A stretch of DNA of 11,506 bases, from contig DLZQ01000078.1 in NCBI GenBank assembly GCA_003447295.1, positions 1 to 11,506 of the forward strand. The letters are read 5' to 3'. This DNA comes from Lachnospiraceae bacterium (GTDB lineage: Bacteria > Bacillota > Clostridia > Lachnospirales > Lachnospiraceae). Of the stretch, positions 1-6,567 are shown piece by piece. The number at the start of each line of letters is the position of its first letter. Position 1 is the stretch's first letter. The position numbers were made by a program, and so were the translations under genes. The notes under the pieces were generated by a model. It did no database searches, was not told where the DNA came from, and was given only the letters and a program-made list of their open reading frames with translations.

Positions 1-723
1 TTGTTGGTAGATATTTACAACAGAGCGAAGAAGCTTCATGTGGAAGTCAGCTGCCCGAGAGCGGTATACCTCATTGAGACCAAGGATGAGAAGGATGGTA
101 TTGTATCGGAAGTGCTTAAGAGCATGTTCTCTCCTCAGGCGGGAGATTATGTGACTGCGGTAGACGAATCCAGCTTGATCCTGATCAAGTCGGTAGAGAA
201 TACTACAACGCCGCAGGCATTGCACGAACTGGCAGAGACTATCGTAGCAATGATGAATGCGGAAGCTCTGCTGGATGTTAAGGTGGCTTACGGTACTGTG
301 GTACAGGAACTGAAGGATGTCTCCAAATCTTACAAGGAAGCTAAGATGGCACTGGATGTAGGCAAGATCTTCTATGCAGAGAAGAAAGTAGTTGCGTACA
401 GCACGCTGGGCATCGGACGGCTGATCTATCAGCTGCCGGTGAATCTGTGCAAGATCTTCATCGAAGAGATTTTCGGTGACAATGTACCTTACGATCTGGA
501 CGAAGAGACATTGAATACATTGAACAAGTTCTTTGAGAACAATCTGAATGTGTCGGAGACTTCCAGACAGCTGTTCGTACACCGCAATACACTGGTGTAT
601 CGTATTGAGAAGATCCAGAAGAGCACCGGACTGGACCTGCGCAGCTTTGATGATGCATTGACCTTCAAGATCGCATTGATGGTCGTTAATTACATGAAAT
701 ATCTGGATAACCAGGAATATTAA
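1..723 (+). CDS. CdaR/PucR-type transcriptional regulator, 3' part (5' end outside window)
   Basis: DNA-binding regulator of the CdaR/PucR type, 240 residues visible. Residues about 15-130 look like the GGDEF-like middle domain of CdaR proteins. Residues about 170-232 form the C-terminal PucR helix-turn-helix, with the diagnostic stretch LNVSETSRQLFVHRNTLVYR followed by KIQKSTGLDLRSFDDAL. The frame is open from base 1, and the TTG there reads as an internal leucine codon: full-length relatives carry an N-terminal sensory domain before this point. The gene is therefore cut by the window edge, not truncated in the genome. The effector is unknown; family members respond to sugar acids, purine breakdown products or nitrogen status. 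No terminator is visible in the 13 bp before the next gene, so the two regulators may share transcripts. Confidence 0.9.
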   Translation: MLVDIYNRAKKLHVEVSCPRAVYLIETKDEKDGIVSEVLKSMFSPQAGDYVTAVDESSLILIKSVENTTTPQALHELAETIVAMMNAEALLDVKVAYGTVVQELKDVSKSYKEAKMALDVGKIFYAEKKVVAYSTLGIGRLIYQLPVNLCKIFIEEIFGDNVPYDLDEETLNTLNKFFENNLNVSETSRQLFVHRNTLVYRIEKIQKSTGLDLRSFDDALTFKIALMVVNYMKYLDNQEY

Positions 724-736
724 GAGATAGTGCGAT

Positions 737-1444
737 ATGAATGAACTCACAGGAATTCGGAACACCCTGCTTGCGGAACAAATTGAAGAACAAATATATG
801 AGTACGTGACACAGCGGGGGGTATCCCCAGGTGAACGCCTGCCGAATGAATTTGAGATGGCAAATATGTTTGGTGTGGGTAGGAGTACCGTCCGGGAGGC
901 TGTTAAAATTCTAGTATCCCGTGGAGTACTGGAAACAAAACGGGGATCAGGAACTTATGTCAGAGAGATAATGCCAAAAGATTTGGATCCGCTCAATCTG
1001 CGTGACATAGAAGATAAAGTTTCACTGGCAATGGATCTGGTAGACCTGAGACTTATTCTGGAACCAGGTATTGCGGAACTGGCAGCATATAGTGCTACAC
1101 CAGAGGAAGTTAGCAGACTTATTACGAAATGCAATCTCGTAGAGGAAAAGATCCGGCGGGGAGAACCATACATCCATGAGGACATAGATTTCCATACGTA
1201 TATTGCAAGATGCAGTAAAAACAAGGTTGTAGAACAATTGATTTCTATTATCGAAACAGCAGTTCTTATGTTTGTAAATGTAACGCATAAGCAGCTTACA
1301 GAAGAAACTATTACAACTCACAGAGCAATTACGGATGCTATTGCAGAACACGACCCTATCGGAGCACGGACTGCAATGACTATGCATATAGCGTATAATC
1401 GAAATCTTATCAAAGAAATCAAAGCAAAGGAACACGGTAATTGA
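737..1444 (+). CDS. GntR family regulator, FadR/FCD subfamily
   Basis: A 235-residue metabolite-responsive regulator of normal length for the FadR subfamily. Residues about 8-77 are the winged helix-turn-helix, with PGERLPNEFEMANMFGVGRS and TVREAVKILVSRGVLETKRG leading into the wing GSGTYV. Residues about 95-228 are the all-helical FCD ligand domain, starting at DLRLILEPGIAELAA. Its likely metal and ligand residues are D149, H153, H195 and H217 (D-x3-H, then THRAI, then the MH near the C-terminus). FCD proteins usually bind carboxylic acids or sugar acids, which suits the dehydratase-esterase-permease operon downstream. It is probably the local regulator of that operon (inference), and two FadR-type operator-like sites lie between them. 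The ATG at 737 has only a weak upstream AGAG-type ribosome binding site. Confidence 0.93.
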   Translation: MNELTGIRNTLLAEQIEEQIYEYVTQRGVSPGERLPNEFEMANMFGVGRSTVREAVKILVSRGVLETKRGSGTYVREIMPKDLDPLNLRDIEDKVSLAMDLVDLRLILEPGIAELAAYSATPEEVSRLITKCNLVEEKIRRGEPYIHEDIDFHTYIARCSKNKVVEQLISIIETAVLMFVNVTHKQLTEETITTHRAITDAIAEHDPIGARTAMTMHIAYNRNLIKEIKAKEHGN

Positions 1445-1461
1445 TACTGTGTTCTTTTTTT
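1430..1461 (+). terminator. Rho-independent terminator overlapping the GntR stop codon
   Basis: The stem GAACACGGTA (1430-1439) pairs with TACTGTGTTC (1445-1454): 10 bp with one G-U pair. The 5-base loop ATTGA contains the TGA stop codon of the regulator gene. Seven T residues (1455-1461) follow. It ends the regulator transcript and separates it from the operon, which has its own promoter. Confidence 0.9.
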
Positions 1462-1472
1462 ATGATTAAAAT

Positions 1473-1483
1473 TAGTCAGACAA
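1473..1483 (+). promoter_or_regulatory. Candidate FadR-type operator, distal site
   Basis: TAGTCAGACAA fits the published FadR-subfamily operator pattern TNGT-N3-ACNA exactly. It lies 128 bp upstream of the -35 element of the operon promoter and 12 bp after the regulator's terminator. Such a remote site could support looping or cooperative binding with the proximal site at 1653-1663. Binding by the adjacent GntR protein is inferred from pattern and position only. Confidence 0.5.
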
Positions 1484-1610
1484 CTTTTGAAAGAAAATAT
1501 AGGAAACAGTTAGTCACAACAATTTTTTGGATAAAATATTCAAAAATAAAGAACAAAATCATGAATAAAATAGAAAAAATCGTCAAAAAGTAGAACGTAT
1601 TTGTAACAAC

Positions 1611-1639
1611 TTGATAGGATGGCTTTTGGGATTTATACT
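1611..1639 (+). promoter_or_regulatory. Sigma-A-type promoter of the dehydratase operon
   Basis: A -35 box TTGATA (1611-1616) and a -10 box TATACT (1634-1639) are separated by exactly 17 bp. Transcription would start near 1646. The stretch upstream (about 1540-1600) is rich in A tracts and could act as an UP element. The -35 box overlaps the repeat ACAACTTGAT (1606-1615). A second copy of that repeat lies just past the predicted start site, so a bound regulator could block both polymerase binding and escape (inference). Confidence 0.8.
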
Positions 1640-1652
1640 AAAACCATAAAAG

Positions 1653-1663
1653 CTGTGTGACAA
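1653..1663 (+). promoter_or_regulatory. Candidate FadR-type operator, promoter-proximal site
   Basis: CTGTGTGACAA matches TNGT-N3-ACNA at all but the first position. It sits about 7 bases after the predicted transcription start and ends 25 bases before the dehydratase ATG, a typical place for a repressor. It is followed by CTTGAT, giving a 10-base direct repeat ACAACTTGAT with the copy at 1606-1615. Confidence 0.5.
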
Positions 1664-1688
1664 CTTGATGTAAGGAAGGAGAACAGAG

Positions 1689-3476
1689 ATGGAATTACAC
1701 AGTCAGAAAGTGAGAGCACTTGCTCCGGAAAATGATCCTCTTAGAATGGGAATGGGATGGAGTGCAGAAGATCTTGGGAAACCTCAAATTCTGGTAGAGA
1801 GTTCTTTTGGGGACAGCCACCCTGGAAGTGTACACCTGAATAAACTGGTGGATAAAGGAGTACAGGCAGTTAATGACAACGGCGGAAAAGCGGCAAGGTA
1901 CTTTGTAACAGATATTTGTGATGGTATAGCACAGGGACATGATGGAATAAATTTTTCATTGGCACATCGTGATATGATGACGAACATGATAGAAGTGCAT
2001 GGTAATGCCAGTGGCTTTGATGGTGGGATGTATATAGCCAGTTGTGACAAATCAATGCCAGCTATGCTGATGGCAGTCGGAAGATTAAAGACGATGAGTT
2101 CAATCGTTGTAACAGGTGGTGTTATGGAGGCACATCATATCCCAGATAAATATGTAGAAAAAGATCCTGCATGTGCCATAAATGAGCTATTAACATTAGA
2201 GCAGATCGGAAAATTTGACGCACAGGAGAAACGGGGAGAAATACCGAAGGAACAGTTGGACTATTATAAGCAGCATGCATGTCCAAGCTGTGGAGCATGC
2301 TCTTTCATGGGAACAGCATCTACAATGCAGATAATGGCTGAGGCTTTAGGATTGATGCTGCCGGGTACGGCATTGATGCCGGCGACAGCGCCGGAATTGC
2401 AACAGGCGGCATATGATGCCGGAAAACAGCTTATGGAACTTATCAGGCAAGGAATCACAGCAGAAAATATTGTAACAAGGAAGAGCTTCGAAAATGCAAT
2501 AATGGTACATGCAGCCATCAGCGGATCCACAAATGCAACCATGCATCTTCCTGCAATTGCACATGAATTCGGCTATACAATCGATGCGGAAACTTTTGAC
2601 AGAATGCATAGAAATGCCCATTATTTACTGAATATTCGACCTTCCGGCGACTGGCCTGCACAGTATTTCTATTATGCGGGCGGAGTGCCTCGAGTTATGG
2701 AAGAGATTAAGGAAATGCTGCATCTGGATGTAATGACTGTGACAGGAAAAACGCTTGGCGAAAATCTGGAAGAGTTAAAACAAAGTGGTTTCTATGAGCA
2801 TTGCGAGGAATTATTACAGCAACATGCAAAGCTGCTAGGAAGAAAAATCGAAAGAACGGAGATCATTCATGATTTTAACCATGCCAAAGGAGTGAACGGA
2901 AGTATTGCAATTTTACATGGAAATCTGGCGCCGGAAGGATGCGTGATCAAACATACAGCGTGTCCTAAGGAAATGTTTGAAGCAACGCTTTTGGCGAGAC
3001 CCTTTGACAGTGAAGAAGAATGTATTAATGCAGTTCTGAAAGGTAAAGTTCATCCGGGAGAAGCAGTGTTTATTCGTTATGAGGGACCCAAAGGAAGTGG
3101 AATGCCTGAAATGTTTTATACAGGAGAGGCCATTTGCTCTGATCCGGAGTTGGCTTCCAGCATTGCACTGATTACAGATGGACGTTTCTCGGGTGCTTCC
3201 AGAGGACCTGTAATAGGGCATGTCAGTCCGGAGGCTGCGGTGGGTGGACCAATTGCGCTTGTGGAGGATGGAGACCTCATTCACATCAGCATCGAACAAA
3301 GAAAAATAGAAATTGTTGGAATTCAGGGAGAGAAAAGAAGCGCAGAGGAAATCGAACATATTTTGAAAAAAAGAAAAGAAAACTGGAGACCAAAGTCTGC
3401 AAAATATACCAAAGGTATTATGAAGCAATATACGGAACATGCGGTATCTCCTATGAAAGGTGCATACATGGAATAA
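1689..3476 (+). CDS. IlvD/Edd family dehydratase, probably acting on a sugar acid
   Basis: A 595-residue iron-sulfur dehydratase of the family of dihydroxy-acid dehydratase (IlvD), 6-phosphogluconate dehydratase (Edd) and aldonate dehydratases (YjhG/YagF). These remove water from a 2,3-dihydroxy acid to give a 2-keto-3-deoxy acid. Cluster motifs visible are SCDK (C119), CPSCGACSFMGTAST (C198, C201, C204) and DICDGIAQGHDGI (C77). The C-terminal signature LITDGRFSGASRGPVIGHVS is at 494-513. The GMGWS start, DICDG and SCDKSMPA recall YjhG/YagF, whereas SSFGDSHPGSVHL (38-50) has Gly where [2Fe-2S] members have Cys, as in E. coli IlvD. No other branched-chain biosynthesis gene is nearby, so a catabolic sugar-acid role is preferred over valine/isoleucine synthesis (inference). 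The ATG follows a very strong AAGGAAGGAG ribosome binding site at 1673-1682. It is the first gene of a three-gene operon. Confidence 0.88.
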   Translation: MELHSQKVRALAPENDPLRMGMGWSAEDLGKPQILVESSFGDSHPGSVHLNKLVDKGVQAVNDNGGKAARYFVTDICDGIAQGHDGINFSLAHRDMMTNMIEVHGNASGFDGGMYIASCDKSMPAMLMAVGRLKTMSSIVVTGGVMEAHHIPDKYVEKDPACAINELLTLEQIGKFDAQEKRGEIPKEQLDYYKQHACPSCGACSFMGTASTMQIMAEALGLMLPGTALMPATAPELQQAAYDAGKQLMELIRQGITAENIVTRKSFENAIMVHAAISGSTNATMHLPAIAHEFGYTIDAETFDRMHRNAHYLLNIRPSGDWPAQYFYYAGGVPRVMEEIKEMLHLDVMTVTGKTLGENLEELKQSGFYEHCEELLQQHAKLLGRKIERTEIIHDFNHAKGVNGSIAILHGNLAPEGCVIKHTACPKEMFEATLLARPFDSEEECINAVLKGKVHPGEAVFIRYEGPKGSGMPEMFYTGEAICSDPELASSIALITDGRFSGASRGPVIGHVSPEAAVGGPIALVEDGDLIHISIEQRKIEIVGIQGEKRSAEEIEHILKKRKENWRPKSAKYTKGIMKQYTEHAVSPMKGAYME

Positions 3477-3503
3477 TAAAACAAAAGAAGGGAAGGTATT
3501 TTT

Positions 3504-4328
3504 ATGGCATCAATTCAATTAAAAATTTATTCGGCAGCATTGAAGACAAGAACCAATGTTAATGTGTTTTTACCGTCATTGCTACCGGACCAAAACGGAG
3601 CAACCAAGAGGAAACATGATTTTACAACGTATTATGAGACACATAAAGATTTTCCGGTACTTTATCTGCTCCATGGAACCTTTGGGGATGAAGGAGACTG
3701 GCAGAGATTTACCAGAATTGAAGATTATGCCCGTAATCATAATCTAGCAGTGGTTATGCCATACGGCGAAAATTCATTCTACCGGGATACAGATGCTGGG
3801 AAGGACTATGAAACTTATATCACACAGGAACTTCCACAAGTAATTCAGTGGATGTTTCCGGTATCGAAAAAGCGAGAAGACACTTTTATAGGTGGCTTAT
3901 CCATGGGAGGAACCGGTGCAGTAAGATTGGGACTGGCGCACCCGGAAATTTATGGGTATACAATTGGATTGTCGGCAGTAACGGATCCTATAGAAAATTG
4001 GATAGATAAAGAAGAGTTTACGGTATGGTCGCATGCATTTGTAAACAGTGAACACGGACAGGGAAGTGCAGATGACTTGTATGATCTTGCGGATAAAGCT
4101 ATGAAGAGTGAAAAAGTCAGAACAAAACTTTACCTGGCAGTGGGAACCGGAGATTTCCTCTACGAGGGAAATTGTAAGTATCATGAGTATCTGGAAAAGA
4201 TAGGATATGAACATGTATTTTCTACAGGAGAAGGAATACATAATTTTGATTTTTGGGATCCACAGATTCGTAAAGCAATTCATGAATGGCTGCCGTTGCA
4301 ATCAGCAGGGCGTGTAGCAGGATTATAA
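3504..4328 (+). CDS. Esterase D-type alpha/beta hydrolase (tributyrin esterase-like)
   Basis: A 274-residue hydrolase of the esterase D/putative esterase family, the usual length for this group. The oxyanion-hole segment LLHGTFGDEGDW is at 55-66. The nucleophile elbow GLSMGG gives S133, GTGDF gives the acid D217, and EGIHNFDFW gives H246, so the full catalytic triad is present. No signal peptide is visible, so it acts in the cytoplasm. Relatives hydrolyse short acyl esters, feruloyl or acetyl esters, or S-formylglutathione. It begins 27 bp after the dehydratase with AAGGGAAGG as ribosome binding site. Lying between a dehydratase and a carboxylate-type permease, it may free the acid from an imported ester or open a lactone. 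The substrate is unknown. Confidence 0.88.
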   Translation: MASIQLKIYSAALKTRTNVNVFLPSLLPDQNGATKRKHDFTTYYETHKDFPVLYLLHGTFGDEGDWQRFTRIEDYARNHNLAVVMPYGENSFYRDTDAGKDYETYITQELPQVIQWMFPVSKKREDTFIGGLSMGGTGAVRLGLAHPEIYGYTIGLSAVTDPIENWIDKEEFTVWSHAFVNSEHGQGSADDLYDLADKAMKSEKVRTKLYLAVGTGDFLYEGNCKYHEYLEKIGYEHVFSTGEGIHNFDFWDPQIRKAIHEWLPLQSAGRVAGL

Positions 4329-4343
4329 TCGGGAGGAAAAAAG

Positions 4344-5618
4344 ATGGATGCATATATTGTAATAGCCGTATTAATATTGATGATAGCAGCATTTGTGGCT
4401 AATAAATGGCCATTTGGTCTGATTACCATGACATGCTGTATTATTCTGGGAGTTGTGGGAGTATTGGATGTACCGACCGCATTTTCAGGATTCTGTAACC
4501 CTTTCGTAGTTATGTTAGCCGGTGCGTTTGTAGTAACGAATGCTTTGGCTAGGACGAGTTTTATCGGTAGATTGCAGAAAAACCTCATGAAAATGCAGGA
4601 TGGTAAATCTGGAATCAAATTGATGCTGCTCTTTGTGATCGCAATTATTGTTTTGGCAACGTTTATGCCGGGACCTGCATTACTTGCAATCATTATTATG
4701 ATGGCACGTAATTTAAATGATGAAGGCGAAGTGAATGCAGCAAGAGTTATTCTGCCGGCAGCAGCATTGACAACTTTGTGGAACGGCAGAATTCCTTTTG
4801 GAATCGGTGCAGGGCAGTTCGCGATTTTAGACGGATTCCTGGAGTCGGCAGGAGAACAGTATAGTATTGGAATGTTTGACCCAATGCTTGCGGGCCTGGT
4901 TCCCGGCATTTTATTGGCAATATATACAATTTTCTGTTATAAATTACTGCCTCATAAGAAACTGGATACGATTGCGGTAGAAACAAATGAGGATAGGAAT
5001 AAAGAACAACCCAAAATGTCGAAACGGAATGAAATTATTACCTATGTTACGTTCGTAGTTATGCTATTACTGATGATCTTTAATCAGTTTACAGGAAACC
5101 TTCTTTATATTGGACCTGCAGTATGCGCAGTATTTTTGGTATTTACAAAGGTTATTACCGTTGAGGATGTAAAAAAGGGAATTACAGTGGACCTGATTTT
5201 CATGCTGGCAGGTATCTTTACATTGACCAGTGCGCTCTCTTCCACAGGTGCCGGTGAAATTATAGGACATGCTATTATTTCCTTGTTCGGTGGAAATATG
5301 ACACAATTTAGCCTTGTTGCTATCTTTAGTGGTATTGCAGTTGTAGTTACAAACTTTATGAGTAACAATGCAACAATGTATTCACTGATTCCTGTAGCAG
5401 TTACAACAGCATTGGCAGCCGGTTTAAATCCTGTTCCCGCAGTGCTTGCAATCGACGTGGCAGTAAAATGTGCCTGCGCATTGCCTTGTTCTTCCGGTGA
5501 AGCAGCTATGTGTTACGGAGCCAGCGGATATACTATTAAAGACACATGGAAATTTACAATTCCCGCAAATATCCTTTTTTATGTAGGAACTTTAGCCGGA
5601 GTGTATCTTTTCTTCTAA
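4344..5618 (+). CDS. SLC13/DASS-type (ion transporter superfamily) permease
   Basis: A 424-residue inner-membrane carrier with about 10-11 hydrophobic segments arranged as two halves joined by a charged cytoplasmic loop (about 203-230, rich in K, E, N). The first half has the family's FSGFCNPFVVMLAGAFVVTNAL (48-69). The second half has VTNFMSNNATMYSLIPVA (335-352), which matches the SNT-type substrate/cation-binding hairpin of DASS carriers. In the first half the equivalent hairpin reads LATFMPGPALLAI (104-116) and lacks a recognisable SNT. DASS carriers take up dicarboxylates, tricarboxylates or sulfate with Na+ or protons; here an organic or sugar acid is the natural guess. It starts 15 bp after the esterase with GGGAGG as ribosome binding site and ends the operon. 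Confidence 0.85.
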   Translation: MDAYIVIAVLILMIAAFVANKWPFGLITMTCCIILGVVGVLDVPTAFSGFCNPFVVMLAGAFVVTNALARTSFIGRLQKNLMKMQDGKSGIKLMLLFVIAIIVLATFMPGPALLAIIIMMARNLNDEGEVNAARVILPAAALTTLWNGRIPFGIGAGQFAILDGFLESAGEQYSIGMFDPMLAGLVPGILLAIYTIFCYKLLPHKKLDTIAVETNEDRNKEQPKMSKRNEIITYVTFVVMLLLMIFNQFTGNLLYIGPAVCAVFLVFTKVITVEDVKKGITVDLIFMLAGIFTLTSALSSTGAGEIIGHAIISLFGGNMTQFSLVAIFSGIAVVVTNFMSNNATMYSLIPVAVTTALAAGLNPVPAVLAIDVAVKCACALPCSSGEAAMCYGASGYTIKDTWKFTIPANILFYVGTLAGVYLFF

Positions 5619-5632
5619 GAGAAATGAAAATA

Positions 5633-5652
5633 TTAATATGAAGGAATATTAA
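5633..5652 (+). repeat. 7-bp inverted repeat between permease and terminator
   Basis: TTAATAT (5633-5639) and ATATTAA (5646-5652) are perfect inverted copies around a GAAGGA spacer. The element lies in the 86-bp gap before the next gene, just ahead of the operon terminator. It could be a protein-binding site or a weak RNA hairpin. All its pairs are A-T, so chance is also plausible. Confidence 0.4.
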
Positions 5653-5658
5653 GGACAA

Positions 5659-5704
5659 CCCCCTGCATAAAGATAATTAGAATACTTTATGCGGGGGGAT
5701 TTTT
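5659..5704 (+). terminator. Strong terminator of the dehydratase operon
   Basis: The left arm 5659-5672 (CCCCCTGCATAAAG) pairs with the right arm 5685-5698 (CTTTATGCGGGGGG): 14 bp with one G-U pair, a 12-base loop, then ATTTTT (5699-5704). The ATG of the next gene follows at once. The G-run of the right arm (5693-5698) is also the only Shine-Dalgarno-like sequence for that gene, so the folded hairpin would hide it. Confidence 0.9.
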
Positions 5705-6562
5705 ATGTCATATCGGAAACAGATCAGTTATCTGGAATTACAGGAAAACGGGCAGAGGATCCGAAGTGCGGGGTATGCGAGACTGGAAAGCCTGGGTAAA
5801 GAAGAAATTTTGACTGTGCAGCTGAATGAACAGGAAAGCGTGTCCGGTAATGAGATACCACTGTATTTGCAACGGGAAAGCGGAGAACAGCAACTGTGCG
5901 AAATGATGACAAATCGGGGGAGAGCTTTCTGCAAAAAAAGGATTCCGTATGAAAAAGAATGGGGGGCAATAATTGGAATACGGATTCCGTTGGAACGAAA
6001 TTGTGTCATTGCCGGGAAATTCGGAGGAACCGGAGATACCAAAAAGAAATCTGTGCCAAAGTCGGAAAACGCGATGAAAAGCGAAGAACCGAAGCAGATA
6101 GAGAAGAAAGCAGAGGTAACGGCGGAAGCAGCCATTCCCATGGAGACAGGAAAACGGCAAGCGCAAACGGCCAAGGAATCCGTTGCCGCGGTGGAACACA
6201 CTCTCCATATGAAGGACACCAAATGGGAGCAGTTAAGCAGCATCTACCCACACATTCATCCCTTCCGGGATGCCAGGGAATTTCTCTCCGTCGGGCCGGA
6301 AGATTTTGTAGTACTGCGGGAGCGCTGTTATCAGATGACGCATAACAGCTTTTTACTGCATGGCTATTATAATTACAGACATTTATTGCTGATGCGGCAG
6401 GAGAGCTCTGGTGAAGCAAAATATTACATAGGAGTTCCGGGAAATTTTTATGAGAGGGAAAAACAGGTCGCCGGAATGTTCGGCTTTGAAAGCTTTGAAG
6501 GTGCCAGGGAACCGGCATGGGACGGGGATTTCGGATATTATCTGATCTCGGTGGAATTGTGA
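5705..6562 (+). CDS. DUF6128-like protein of unknown function
   Basis: A 285-residue soluble protein without signal peptide or membrane segments. It has three parts. The N-terminal region (1-105) is predicted to be beta-rich and begins MSYRKQISYLELQENGQRIR. The linker (about 110-170) is rich in Lys, Glu and Ala and looks disordered. The C-terminal domain (about 172-285) carries SIYPHIHPFRDAREFLSVGP, NSFLLHGYYNYRHLLL, YYIGVPGNFYEREKQVAGMF and GDFGYYL. From memory this C-terminal pattern is a conserved domain of Lachnospiraceae and related Clostridia (DUF6128), with no known function; the family name is not verified here. The start at 5705 keeps the conserved N-terminus. Its ribosome binding site is the GGGGGG at 5693-5698 inside the preceding terminator. 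No good promoter was found in the gap upstream. It is convergent with the next gene, 5 bp apart. Confidence 0.8.
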   Translation: MSYRKQISYLELQENGQRIRSAGYARLESLGKEEILTVQLNEQESVSGNEIPLYLQRESGEQQLCEMMTNRGRAFCKKRIPYEKEWGAIIGIRIPLERNCVIAGKFGGTGDTKKKSVPKSENAMKSEEPKQIEKKAEVTAEAAIPMETGKRQAQTAKESVAAVEHTLHMKDTKWEQLSSIYPHIHPFRDAREFLSVGPEDFVVLRERCYQMTHNSFLLHGYYNYRHLLLMRQESSGEAKYYIGVPGNFYEREKQVAGMFGFESFEGAREPAWDGDFGYYLISVEL

Positions 6563-6567
6563 GAGGA

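Noticed and set aside
1689..3476. Biosynthetic ilvD for branched-chain amino acids
   Set aside because: Possible by family, but the adjacent FCD regulator, esterase and permease, the absence of ilv or leu neighbours and the YjhG-like motifs favour a catabolic aldonate-type dehydratase.
4280..4909. A 209-codon minus-strand frame across the start of the permease gene
   Set aside because: Antisense shadow of the permease; its sequence is a by-product of hydrophobic codons on the other strand and the start lacks a ribosome binding site.
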